Source of the DNA: Cellulophaga sp. HaHa_2_95 | Lineage (GTDB): Bacteria > Bacteroidota > Bacteroidia > Flavobacteriales > Flavobacteriaceae | Length of the DNA stretch: 64,000 nucleotides | NCBI RefSeq assembly: GCF_019278565.1 | Contig: NZ_CP058988.1 | Coordinates: 3,844,001-3,908,000, forward strand | Reading direction: 5' to 3' | Shown here: positions 37,167 through 46,484 of the stretch, piece by piece | How positions within the stretch are numbered: position 1 is the first letter of the stretch | How the letters are laid out: each line of letters opens with the position of its first letter | Program-made: the position numbers and the translations under genes | The notes under the pieces: model-generated | Told to the model about the DNA's origin: nothing | What the model saw: only the letters and a program-made list of their open reading frames with translations | The model's database searches: none

Positions 37167-38756
37167 ATGACATCACATTCAATCTCTAAAAACATTTTTT
37201 TAAAACTTGGTTTATTGCTTTTAATCGTCTGTACCTTTAGCTGCAAACAAGAGAATAAAAAAAAGGAAACAGCTACTACCGAAGTAAAAGAGGCTTCTTC
37301 AAAACCTAATATTGTGGTAATTTACTTAGATGACTTAGGTTATGGTGATATCAGTGCTAATGGCGCAACAGAAATTAGTACTCCTAATATAGATAAACTT
37401 GCACATGGCGGAGTGCGTTTCACCAATGGCTATGCTACCTCGGCAACCTGTACTCCTAGCCGATACGGTATTTTAACAGGAGTGTATCCTTGGAGAAACA
37501 AAGATGCTCAAATATTACCTGGTACGGCCCCATTAATTATAAGTACAGAACAAACTACCGTTCCCAAAATGTTAAAACAACAAGGCTATACTACCGGCAT
37601 TGTAGGTAAATGGCATCTTGGTCTAGGAACAGGTCACGTGAATTGGAATGAGCGGGTATCTCCTGGTCCTAATGAAGTTGGTTTTGACTATTCTTACATC
37701 ATGGCAGCAACACAAGATCGAGTTCCTACCGTATACATTAAAGATGGTCATGTAGATGGTTTAGATCCTAATGATCCTATCGAAGTAGATTATGCGCAGA
37801 ATTATGAAGGGCAACCTACAGGAAAAGATAATCCCGAGTTATTAAAAATGAAGTGGCATCATGGTCATAATAATAGTATTGTAAATGGTATCCCCAGAAT
37901 TGGATTTATGAAAGGTGGTGAAACCGCTAAATGGAAAGATGTTGATATGGCCGATCACTTTCTAGAAAAAGCAAAAGACTATGTCAAGAATCATAAAAAA
38001 GAACCTTTCTTTTTATACTATGCCTTACAACAACCACATGTACCGCGTACTCCTCACCCACGCTTTGTAGGCGCATCTGGTATGGGACCACGTGGCGATG
38101 TAATTCTTGAAGCTGACTGGGTTATCGGAGAATTTATAAAAACATTAGAAGACGAAAAAATATTGGAAAACACTTTAATTGTTTTTACGAGTGATAATGG
38201 CCCTGTTTTAAATGATGGTTATTTTGATGATGCTGTAGAAAAATTAGGCAACCATACTCCTGCTGGCGGTTTAAGAGGAGGAAAATATAGCTTGTTTGAT
38301 GCAGGAACGCATGTACCCTTTATTACGTATTGGAAAGGCACCATTACACCAAGTGTTTCTGACGCTCTTGTTTGCCAAGTAGATTTATTGAACTCTTTAG
38401 CGAAACTTGCGGGCAGTGACATCACAACAGGCGATAGTGAAGAGCTAATGGATGTACTATTAGGAAAATCTAAAATAGGAAGAACAAACCTAGTACTAGA
38501 AGCCGGTCAAAAAACAGCCCTAAGAAGTGGCGACTGGATATTAATTCCGCCTTATACAGGCAATCCAATAAACACCCAAGTAAATATAGAATTAGGGATA
38601 GCAGATACATACCAACTCTACAATCTCAAAACAGATAGCAAGCAGGAAACTAATTTAGCCGCTACGCATGCAGAAAAACTTAAAGAGATGATTGCGACCT
38701 ATGAAGAATTAAGAGGAGAAACAACTATAGAAATAAAAGAATTAGAACTAAAATAA
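37167..38756 (+). CDS. S1-family sulfatase lipoprotein
   Basis: A 529-residue arylsulfatase with lipoprotein signal (TFSC, Cys26), YLDDLGYGD, CTPSRYGILTGVYPWR (Cys95), VGKWHLGLG and TSDNGP. The CTPSRYGILTG-YPWR form is typical of one large S1 arylsulfatase group. Last gene before a terminator at 38779. Confidence 0.9.
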   Translation: MTSHSISKNIFLKLGLLLLIVCTFSCKQENKKKETATTEVKEASSKPNIVVIYLDDLGYGDISANGATEISTPNIDKLAHGGVRFTNGYATSATCTPSRYGILTGVYPWRNKDAQILPGTAPLIISTEQTTVPKMLKQQGYTTGIVGKWHLGLGTGHVNWNERVSPGPNEVGFDYSYIMAATQDRVPTVYIKDGHVDGLDPNDPIEVDYAQNYEGQPTGKDNPELLKMKWHHGHNNSIVNGIPRIGFMKGGETAKWKDVDMADHFLEKAKDYVKNHKKEPFFLYYALQQPHVPRTPHPRFVGASGMGPRGDVILEADWVIGEFIKTLEDEKILENTLIVFTSDNGPVLNDGYFDDAVEKLGNHTPAGGLRGGKYSLFDAGTHVPFITYWKGTITPSVSDALVCQVDLLNSLAKLAGSDITTGDSEELMDVLLGKSKIGRTNLVLEAGQKTALRSGDWILIPPYTGNPINTQVNIELGIADTYQLYNLKTDSKQETNLAATHAEKLKEMIATYEELRGETTIEIKELELK

Positions 38757-38778
38757 GTTATGCTAATTTAAATAAGAG

Positions 38779-38820
38779 AAGAAGACTTTGGAATGAATTT
38801 CAAAGTCTTCTTTGTTTTTA
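38779..38820 (+). terminator. Rho-independent terminator
   Basis: 12-bp stem AAGAAGACTTTG / CAAAGTCTTCTT, 10-base loop, then TGTTTTTA. Ends the operon that starts at 31742. Confidence 0.85.
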
Positions 38821-38894
38821 CACTAGATTCTGAATTTTCCAAGCCAAAACAAACTAAAATATTCAAGATTACGAGGTATCTAACCACAATAAAC

Positions 38895-38955
38895 CATATG
38901 TGGTAAGTTTACAAACATCTCTACTGACCTACCTTTTTAAGAATAAATAATTTTA
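38895..38955 (+). promoter_or_regulatory. Candidate HTCS-controlled promoter of the second GH2/sulfatase operon
   Basis: CATATGTGG at 38895 and CATCTC at 38916 (21-bp spacing), 26-base gap, then TAATTTTA at 38948-38955, one mismatch from TAnnTTTG. The GH2 start is 26 bases further. Confidence 0.55.
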
Positions 38956-38981
38956 TTACCACAAAACTCACATACCTTAAA

Positions 38982-41858
38982 ATGAAACTAAACTATTTAT
39001 TTTTCTGCTTATTGCTTAGCGGCATGGCCTTTGCTCAAAAAACAACATTACCTCAAGGGTTTGAAGCGGGTGATCGAACAAAAACAAACTTAAACATCGG
39101 ATGGAAATTTCATTTAGGAGACCTGAAGGAGGCTCCTGTTGCCGTAGCTTTTGATGATAGCGCTTGGAAAGAGGTTTCCGTTCCTCATACCACACAATTA
39201 GTCTCTTATGAAATGGATAGTATTAAAGAAACGTGGGTACAAGAAAAATTCTTACGGGATATTAGCTGGTATCGGAAAAAGATAAAAATTGATGCAAAAC
39301 CATCTAGCAAAATTTATTTAGAATTTGAGGCGGTTCATAATGCTACAGCACTATGGATTAATGGAAAAAAAGTAGGGAAGTATGCGGTGAATGGATATGT
39401 ACCATTCCATTTTGATATAACCGATTTTGTTACCTTAGGGAAAGAAAATACTATAGCGATAAAAGCAGATAATAGCTATAACCAAACCATTGCTCCTGAT
39501 CCGCATAGAACAGATTATGTGAAATTTGGAGGATTGTATAGAGATGTGTATTTAGTCACTACAAACCCATTACAGGTAACCTTTAATTGGGAAGACTATG
39601 ATGCTGGTGTTCATATTACCACGCCTACGGTAAATAAACATAATGGTACCGTAACCATTAAAACCACGGTAAAAAATGATCATGCGACAGATAAGAAAAC
39701 AAAGATTATTACAAATATTATTACGAAAGAAGGTTTGGTCCTTAAAAAAATAGTATCTGAAACCACTCTAAAAGCATATACTACTCACACATTTAGACAA
39801 TCGGTTACTGTTGAAGATGATTACCATTTATGGTCTCCAGACAGTCCTTATTTATATCGCGTAAATTCCGTCATCTATGATAATGAAACACCAGTAGATT
39901 TTGTTGAAAACACTTTTGGTTTCAGAAAGTTTGCCTTAGAAAAAGGAAAAGGATTTGTATTAAACGGAGAACCCTTATTTCTAGTTGGAGCAAACCGTCA
40001 TCAAAGTTATCCTAATATTGGTGATGCCGTTCCAAACTCGTTTCATTACAACGAAGCTTTACAATACAAAAAAGCCGGTATGAATATCTTAAGGCTTTCT
40101 CATTACACACAAGATGATGCTTTTATAAAAGCTTGTGATGAATTAGGAATCTTTATTTATGAAGAGCCATCTACCTGGATAGAATGGGGCGGCGATACTT
40201 GGTTTGAAAATTTAGAAAAAGCAACAAGAACTATGATTCGTAACCATAGAAATCACCCTTCTATAATTGTTTGGGGAGCTGGTATTAATCATAGAGGTCC
40301 TGTGCCTAGAATGCAAACCGTGGCAAAAGAAGAAGATCCTTTTAGGTTAACCGCCTCTGCCTCTGCCCCATGGGACGGACCAAAAAATGAAGGCATTACC
40401 GACGTACATGCTACTATGGATTATAGAAGAACAGAATTTCCAGAGAGTGCTTTTACCATGGTAATGGAACATGGCAGTTCTCCAAATTCAGAAGTAAATC
40501 AATTTCATATATCAAGATACAAAGGCAATAAAAATAATTTTGCCGCAATTACATGGTTGGGTGCAGATTACAACCATTTACAGCCCGATATCGTAGATGA
40601 CCAATGGTCACGAGATTTTATGACCACGTACGGTGTTCTATCACCATACAGAGTACCAAAACCTGTGTATTATTGGTATCAATCAGAACTGGTGGCAAAG
40701 CCTATTGTTCACATTGCTGATGAAACGGCTTCTAAAGATGGAAAAGTTCGTGTATTCAGCAATTGTCAAGAAGTTGCCTTATACCACAACGGTAATTTAG
40801 TGGCGAGACAAGTACCGGATAATGACATAACCAAAATCAATCTAAATCATCCGTCTTTTACTTTCAAGTACCATTGGAAAGAAGGGACTTTAAAAGCCGT
40901 TGGTTATACCAATGGAGAAAAAGTAACGGAATTTACACGACAGAAAGAAGGTAAACCACACCATCTAAAAGTTGCGTATAATATCACTGATCAACCTTTC
41001 TATGCAGGTGGATCAGATGTAAGATTGGTCTACGCTTCTATTTTAGATGAAAATGGAGAAGTTGTAACCAGTTCAGAAAACGAAGTTAAGTTTTCGGTTT
41101 CTGGCGCTGGAGAATTAATAGACAATGGTAAAATTTATGCAAATCCTGCACCAGCATATAATGGTGTTGCAGCTATCTATGTGAAAGGAACCAACAACTC
41201 TGGCACTATTACGGTTACGGCAAAAGCAACAGGTATAAAGTCTGGTAAAGCAACAATTAGTACCGCGAAATTTAATACCGATGAAATTGCCAGTACTGCA
41301 AAACCGATATACGATTTTCCCATTACCAGGGTAGATATTGGTGGAGAAAAACAATTGGTACAATTTGAATGGGAAGAATGGACAGGAATTACCAATAATG
41401 ATTTAAACTATACCATTAAAGAAACAAATACCCAAGTAGAAATAAGCGCCAACGAAAAAATAAATTGGTTAGGGAATGGGACAAGTATGCTCGGGGATTT
41501 AAGTTTCGTAGGTACAGACGGCCTATTTGTTGAGAAAGGAGAAATTCATTTTAAATTAAGCAATTTAAAAGCCGGCTCATATGTTCTAGAAACATTTCAT
41601 CATGCTAGAAAATTGGATATTAAATCAACCAATGAAATAGAAGTTACTGTAAATGATGCAGATGGTAGTTTCACGAGAACATCAGACGATCATATTGTAA
41701 ATTACTACGATAATAATAGTAGCGGTGAGCGTCAACCGATTACTATTAACTCAACCTTGGTGTCAGATGGTTCCAATCCTGTTATTTTAAAATTTAAAAA
41801 TAAAATCGAAAAAGGAAGCCTTTGGCTAAATGGTTTCGTTTTAAAACAAATAAAATAA
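38982..41858 (+). CDS. GH2-family protein lacking the usual acid/base glutamate
   Basis: A 958-residue GH2 member with signal peptide (AFAQ). It has the GH2 sandwich, Ig and barrel regions and extra C-terminal Ig-like and carbohydrate-binding-like domains (end ~760-958). The barrel motif normally written WSxGNE reads WGAGIN with Asn436 at the glutamate position (codon AAT, 40287-40289), followed by His437. A nucleophile candidate is Glu496 in VMEHGSS. So it either uses another acid, acts on an unusual substrate, or is not a hydrolase. The frame is intact and the gene is first in its operon, so it is not decaying. Some GH2 subgroups may share this substitution; I could not check. Confidence 0.85.
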   Translation: MKLNYLFFCLLLSGMAFAQKTTLPQGFEAGDRTKTNLNIGWKFHLGDLKEAPVAVAFDDSAWKEVSVPHTTQLVSYEMDSIKETWVQEKFLRDISWYRKKIKIDAKPSSKIYLEFEAVHNATALWINGKKVGKYAVNGYVPFHFDITDFVTLGKENTIAIKADNSYNQTIAPDPHRTDYVKFGGLYRDVYLVTTNPLQVTFNWEDYDAGVHITTPTVNKHNGTVTIKTTVKNDHATDKKTKIITNIITKEGLVLKKIVSETTLKAYTTHTFRQSVTVEDDYHLWSPDSPYLYRVNSVIYDNETPVDFVENTFGFRKFALEKGKGFVLNGEPLFLVGANRHQSYPNIGDAVPNSFHYNEALQYKKAGMNILRLSHYTQDDAFIKACDELGIFIYEEPSTWIEWGGDTWFENLEKATRTMIRNHRNHPSIIVWGAGINHRGPVPRMQTVAKEEDPFRLTASASAPWDGPKNEGITDVHATMDYRRTEFPESAFTMVMEHGSSPNSEVNQFHISRYKGNKNNFAAITWLGADYNHLQPDIVDDQWSRDFMTTYGVLSPYRVPKPVYYWYQSELVAKPIVHIADETASKDGKVRVFSNCQEVALYHNGNLVARQVPDNDITKINLNHPSFTFKYHWKEGTLKAVGYTNGEKVTEFTRQKEGKPHHLKVAYNITDQPFYAGGSDVRLVYASILDENGEVVTSSENEVKFSVSGAGELIDNGKIYANPAPAYNGVAAIYVKGTNNSGTITVTAKATGIKSGKATISTAKFNTDEIASTAKPIYDFPITRVDIGGEKQLVQFEWEEWTGITNNDLNYTIKETNTQVEISANEKINWLGNGTSMLGDLSFVGTDGLFVEKGEIHFKLSNLKAGSYVLETFHHARKLDIKSTNEIEVTVNDADGSFTRTSDDHIVNYYDNNSSGERQPITINSTLVSDGSNPVILKFKNKIEKGSLWLNGFVLKQIK

Positions 41859-41876
41859 ATCAACTAAACTTTAAAA

Positions 41877-43715
41877 ATGAGGTGTTCTAAAGTAAAATCA
41901 ACTCTCTTTGTAATTTTAAGCTTTATTTTTATGACAGGTTGTTCCAATAAAAAACAGCTCAAAAAAGATAAAGAAGAAAAATTAAAACCCAATGTAATTA
42001 TTGTAATTACCGATGATCAAGGATATGGAGATCTAGGTGTTCATGGTAATTCAATTATAAAAACTCCAAACATAGATTCTTTTTATACAGAGAGCTCACA
42101 TTTAACTAATTTCCATGTAGGACCTACATGCGCACCTACACGTGCAGGGTTAATGACGGGTAGATACGCCAATAGTACAGGGGTTTGGCATACTGTTGGT
42201 GGATGGTCCCTATTGCGTGAAAATGAAAAAACGTTGGCCAATATGTTTGCCGAGGCTGGTTATAAAACGGGCGGGTTTGGAAAATGGCATTTAGGAGATA
42301 ACTATCCGTTTAGACCAGAAGATCGTGGTTTCCAAGAAACGGTAATGCATGGCGGTGGTGGCGTACAACAAACTCCTGATTATTGGAATAACACCTACTT
42401 TAATGACACCTATTTTCATAATGGAAAACCAGAAAAATACGAAGGGTATTGTACCGATGTGTTTTTTGACGAAGCTATTAAATTTATTGAAACGAATAAG
42501 GATGAGCCATTTTTCTGTTATCTAGCGCCCAACGCTCCACACGGTCCTTATAATGTACCTACAGAATATTATAACTTGTATAAAGATCTAGATGAGGCCG
42601 TTTTAGCAGATACGCAAAAGCGTTTTTATGGGATGATTACCAATATTGATGATAATTTTGGAACACTACGAACCAAATTAAAAGAACTCAATATTGCTGA
42701 TAATACCATCTTAATTTTTATGACGGATAATGGTACCGCCGCAGGATATTACAATAAAAAAGGAAAGGTTACCGGTTATAATGCGGGCATGCGTGGTCAT
42801 AAAGGAAGTGAATATGAAGGTGGTCATAGAGTTCCTTTCTTTATTCACTGGAAAGACGGCAAAATTAATACGCCGAAAGATATTAATACGCTTACAGCTC
42901 AAATTGATATACTACCTACACTTGCAGACCTCTGTGGTATCGCATTACCTAAAGATCATTTAGTACTGGACGGCCAGAGTATTGCCCCACTATTAAAAGG
43001 AAAAGATACCCTAAACAATAGAATGCTAATTACGGATTCTCAACGGGTACAAAATCCTAGAAAATGGAAGAATTCTGCCGTAATGCAAGCTAATTGGCGC
43101 TTAATTAATGGAAAAGAACTGTATGATGTTTCCGAAGATATAGGTCAGGTTACCAATATTGCTGCTGATAACCCCGAGAAGGTTAATGAAATGAAAGCGT
43201 TCTATGAGCAATGGTGGACTCAAGTTTCGAAAGATTTTAATGAAGAAATTTACTTTAAAATAGGGTCAGAAAATGAAAATCCTATTACGCTTACCGCTCA
43301 TGACACTCATGGTAAAGAAACGATGCAACCTTGGAATCAAATTCAAATAAGAGAAGGTAAGATGGGTAGTGGGTATTGGAGTGTTGATATTCTGGAAGAA
43401 GGCACGTACGAAGTAGCACTTAGAAGATACCCGATAGAAGCTGACCTAAGCATCAATACCACCACACCAAAAATAACAACCACAGAAATGCCTGGGTTAG
43501 AAAAAAACATACCTGAAGGAAAAAATATGCAGTATACCAAAGCTGTTATAGAATTTGAACATCAATTAAAATTAGAAACTGAAGTTCGAAAAGATGCTAG
43601 CTCAGCAGATTTCGTGGTAAACTTAAAAGCGGGTAAAACTAAATTTTTTGGAAATTTTGTTGACACTCAAAATCGATCAAATATTGCCTATTACGTTTAC
43701 ATAAAAAAAATATAA
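41877..43715 (+). CDS. S1-family sulfatase lipoprotein with CAPTR motif and C-terminal extension
   Basis: A 612-residue sulfatase with lipoprotein signal (MTGC, Cys22), ITDDQGYGD, modification motif CAPTR (Cys85) with Thr in place of Ser, FGKWHLGDNYP, and MTDNGTA. About 130 residues after the sulfatase fold form a beta-rich module (GSGYWSVDILEEGTYEVALRRYP on). The same layout is found in the sulfatase at 50765, a clear paralogue. Confidence 0.9.
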   Translation: MRCSKVKSTLFVILSFIFMTGCSNKKQLKKDKEEKLKPNVIIVITDDQGYGDLGVHGNSIIKTPNIDSFYTESSHLTNFHVGPTCAPTRAGLMTGRYANSTGVWHTVGGWSLLRENEKTLANMFAEAGYKTGGFGKWHLGDNYPFRPEDRGFQETVMHGGGGVQQTPDYWNNTYFNDTYFHNGKPEKYEGYCTDVFFDEAIKFIETNKDEPFFCYLAPNAPHGPYNVPTEYYNLYKDLDEAVLADTQKRFYGMITNIDDNFGTLRTKLKELNIADNTILIFMTDNGTAAGYYNKKGKVTGYNAGMRGHKGSEYEGGHRVPFFIHWKDGKINTPKDINTLTAQIDILPTLADLCGIALPKDHLVLDGQSIAPLLKGKDTLNNRMLITDSQRVQNPRKWKNSAVMQANWRLINGKELYDVSEDIGQVTNIAADNPEKVNEMKAFYEQWWTQVSKDFNEEIYFKIGSENENPITLTAHDTHGKETMQPWNQIQIREGKMGSGYWSVDILEEGTYEVALRRYPIEADLSINTTTPKITTTEMPGLEKNIPEGKNMQYTKAVIEFEHQLKLETEVRKDASSADFVVNLKAGKTKFFGNFVDTQNRSNIAYYVYIKKI

Positions 43716-43718
43716 ACC

Positions 43719-45362
43719 ATGAAATATATATTTGTAATTCTTTTTCTCTTTGTTACGCTACTAAAAGCACAAGAACGTCCCAATATTGTTTTTATTCTAA
43801 CGGATGATCAATCCTATGATTTGTTAGGGTGCACAGGCAATGCTGTAGTTCAAACCCCTAACATTGATAAAATAGCTCAAGAAGGTATTTTATTTACCAA
43901 TGCCCATGTCACGAGTGCTATTTGTACACCTAGTAGAATATCTATCTTATTAAGCCAATACGAACGCAAACACGGCGTAAATTTTAATTCCGGCACAAGT
44001 GTTTCCGATACTGCATGGGAAAATTCATATCCTGTGATACTACGGAATAACGGCTATTATACGGGCTGGGTAGGAAAGAACCATGCTCCCATTGGCAAAG
44101 GAGGATACGATAGCGGACTCATGGAACAAAGTTTTGATTATTGGTATGCAGGCCACGGACATTTAGGGTTTTACCCGAAAGACAACCATCGTATTTTTAA
44201 CGATGCTATAGCCTTCACGCAGCCCGAAATTATCAATGAGGGGGTAGATGAATTCTTAGATCCTAATGCTAGAAAATTAAAAGGAGCACTACATTTTTTA
44301 GAAAACAGACCTGCAGACAAGCCTTTTATGCTATCTATTAATTTTAATTTACCACATGGTGCGGGTACCCGTTCTATGAAATTAAAAGAAGATGACGATG
44401 CTATCTATAAAACCATGTATCGAGACTTAGAGTTGCCCCTACCTGAAAATTATATCGCAAAAAAAGATATTAGAAGTCCTAAACTTCCTGCAGATTTACT
44501 CAAAGCAGAAGATCGACAAGAAGGGTATAATTATGTTGATACACCAGAAGGATTAAAAGAACGCTACATACGAGAATTAGAGGCAATGACAGGTATTGAC
44601 CGACTGGTGGGAAATCTAAGAAAAAAACTGAAAGATCTAAAACTAGATAAAAATACGATTATTGTTTTCACCTCTGATCACGGCTTATTTGGGGGGCAAC
44701 AAGGTTTAGGAGGTAAAGCTCTTTGTTATGAACAAACTACCCATGTGCCTATTATTGTATTTAACCCTAAAGCACCTAAAAAGCAAAAAGGCTTGAAGAG
44801 TGATGCCTTAGTGCAAACCATAGATATTGCGCCTACTATGCTCGCTATGGCTGGAGTTACTCCTCCAAGCACTTTTCAAGGTAAAAATATCTCATCGTTA
44901 ATCACAGGTTCTACAACAGAAGTACGAGATTACGTCTACACAGAAAATCTCTGGTCTACGCATTTTGGAAATCCTAGATGTGAGGCGATACAAAATAAAG
45001 AATGGAAATATATTCGGTATTACAAAAACAACAACTTCTCTGCCTCAAAAGAAATTAAGTATGCGAAAGAAATAGGTATTCCAATCAATGAAATGCTATA
45101 TAGCATGCACGATCCTCAGGTTGCCATTTACCGAGATTATATTGAAGCGCCTTTACATGGGGAAAAACCTGTATATGAAGAATTATATAATTTAAAAAAC
45201 GACCCCAATGAGCTTTCTAATTTAGCAAACAATCCACGACAATCAGAGGTGCTCGCTAACTTAAAAAAACAATGGAAAGTAGAAATTACAAATGCTAGAG
45301 GCACTGGTAAGGCTGAGGTTTACAGGTATACAAATGACCTTTACCCAGATGGCAAACATTAA
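43719..45362 (+). CDS. S1-family sulfatase (secreted), N-sulfatase/heparan-sulfatase-like group
   Basis: A 547-residue sulfatase with signal peptide (LLKAQ), LTDDQSYD, CTPSR (Cys69) and TSDHGLFGGQQGLGGKAL. The stretch after the motif reads LLSQYERKHG where most relatives have LTGxYxxxxG, so Gly is replaced by Ser. WVGKNHAP replaces the common GKWHLG, so the usual Lys-Trp-His has become Lys-Asn-His. It starts 3 bases after the previous stop, in the same operon. Confidence 0.88.
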   Translation: MKYIFVILFLFVTLLKAQERPNIVFILTDDQSYDLLGCTGNAVVQTPNIDKIAQEGILFTNAHVTSAICTPSRISILLSQYERKHGVNFNSGTSVSDTAWENSYPVILRNNGYYTGWVGKNHAPIGKGGYDSGLMEQSFDYWYAGHGHLGFYPKDNHRIFNDAIAFTQPEIINEGVDEFLDPNARKLKGALHFLENRPADKPFMLSINFNLPHGAGTRSMKLKEDDDAIYKTMYRDLELPLPENYIAKKDIRSPKLPADLLKAEDRQEGYNYVDTPEGLKERYIRELEAMTGIDRLVGNLRKKLKDLKLDKNTIIVFTSDHGLFGGQQGLGGKALCYEQTTHVPIIVFNPKAPKKQKGLKSDALVQTIDIAPTMLAMAGVTPPSTFQGKNISSLITGSTTEVRDYVYTENLWSTHFGNPRCEAIQNKEWKYIRYYKNNNFSASKEIKYAKEIGIPINEMLYSMHDPQVAIYRDYIEAPLHGEKPVYEELYNLKNDPNELSNLANNPRQSEVLANLKKQWKVEITNARGTGKAEVYRYTNDLYPDGKH

Positions 45363-45583
45363 AATACCTGAACTTAATGTATAAAGCCAGTTGTTGATGT
45401 CATTAAATCATAACATAACAATCAGCCTCTAAACCATGACGTATGGTTATACAATAGAAGTATACAAAGCCTAGCTCATATTATAATTTTAAGATGTTAT
45501 GCTTTTTGCATAGCAATTATTCTAGTGAGAATAAAACTAGTAATTCTCTCGGTAAATTGACTTATCAAACAAACTATTTCAAA

Positions 45584-46450
45584 ATGAAAAAAATATATGT
45601 TGCCTTAATCTTTTGCGTTGTTTTCAACATCCCTTTAGCGGCACAAATAGATGCTCCCACAGGTAAAAAATGGATAAAAATCGATCAGCTTTCAGATGAT
45701 TTTGAAGGAGAAAAATTGAACACCAAAAAATGGGAAGCTGATCCTGAGGGTCATCCTGATTTTGGATGGATAGGACGCCCTCCTGCTCTTTTCAAAGAAA
45801 ATGCTATTACACTCAATGATGGTTTTATGGAAATTGAGGTGGGTAAATTAGAAAAAACCTTCACTAGTTTAAAATACAATACACCATCTATATACAACTA
45901 TTACGGTGGTATTGTTAGAGCTCTTCAGCCCATATCTTACGGCCATTATTTCGAATCTAGATTTAAAATGAGCAAAACTGAAATGGGAGGTGGTTTTTGG
46001 TTAATGTCTAGAAACACTTGTGGAAAAAAACATGAAATAGACATAACAGAATCTGTAGGAAGTGTATCACCTTTAGCCCAAGAGTGGGGCAAAGTTTGGG
46101 ATAAAATCATGCACTCTAATACTATATTCCGAAAAACTGATTGTAATGAAGCCACTAGAAGTCAAAATATGATGCTTCCAGAAGTTAATAATTCAGAAAA
46201 ATTTTACACGTATGGGTGTTGGTGGAAAAGTCCAACTGAACTCTTGTTTTACCTTGATGGAAAACATGTATACACCATAAAGCCACCTGTAGCCTTTGAT
46301 CAGCAACTGTTCATTCACTTCTCTATTGAAAGTTATGATTGGAATCCAATACCTGAAAATGGCGGTAAGGTTCTAAGTGCTAGCAAAGAGGATAGAACTG
46401 CATTTATTGATTATATAAGAACCTACAAATTAGTAACCAAAAAAGACTAA
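45584..46450 (+). CDS. GH16 endo-galactanase-like enzyme
   Basis: A 288-residue secreted protein (signal peptide ending PLAAQ); ATG at 45584 gives a clean signal peptide, whereas 45494 would add 30 polar residues. GH16 signature HEIDITE: Glu151, Asp153, Glu156. The rest of the fold is visible in YGHYFESRFKMSK and TPTELLFYLDGKHVYTI-like strands. Endo-hydrolase of a red-algal galactan is likely given the neighbours, but EIDITE with CGKKH does not let me name agarase, porphyranase or carrageenase. It follows a 222-base gap and may have its own promoter. Confidence 0.82.
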   Translation: MKKIYVALIFCVVFNIPLAAQIDAPTGKKWIKIDQLSDDFEGEKLNTKKWEADPEGHPDFGWIGRPPALFKENAITLNDGFMEIEVGKLEKTFTSLKYNTPSIYNYYGGIVRALQPISYGHYFESRFKMSKTEMGGGFWLMSRNTCGKKHEIDITESVGSVSPLAQEWGKVWDKIMHSNTIFRKTDCNEATRSQNMMLPEVNNSEKFYTYGCWWKSPTELLFYLDGKHVYTIKPPVAFDQQLFIHFSIESYDWNPIPENGGKVLSASKEDRTAFIDYIRTYKLVTKKD

Positions 46451-46484
46451 TTCAAAATAAGGTCTCAACACTATTTTATAAACT

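Noticed and set aside
45435..45466. AACCAT-GACGT-ATGGTT palindrome and CGTATG before the GH16 at 45584 as a sixth HTCS site
   Set aside because: The base set 21 bp downstream is TATACA, not CATnTG, and no -7-like box sits after a 26-base gap.
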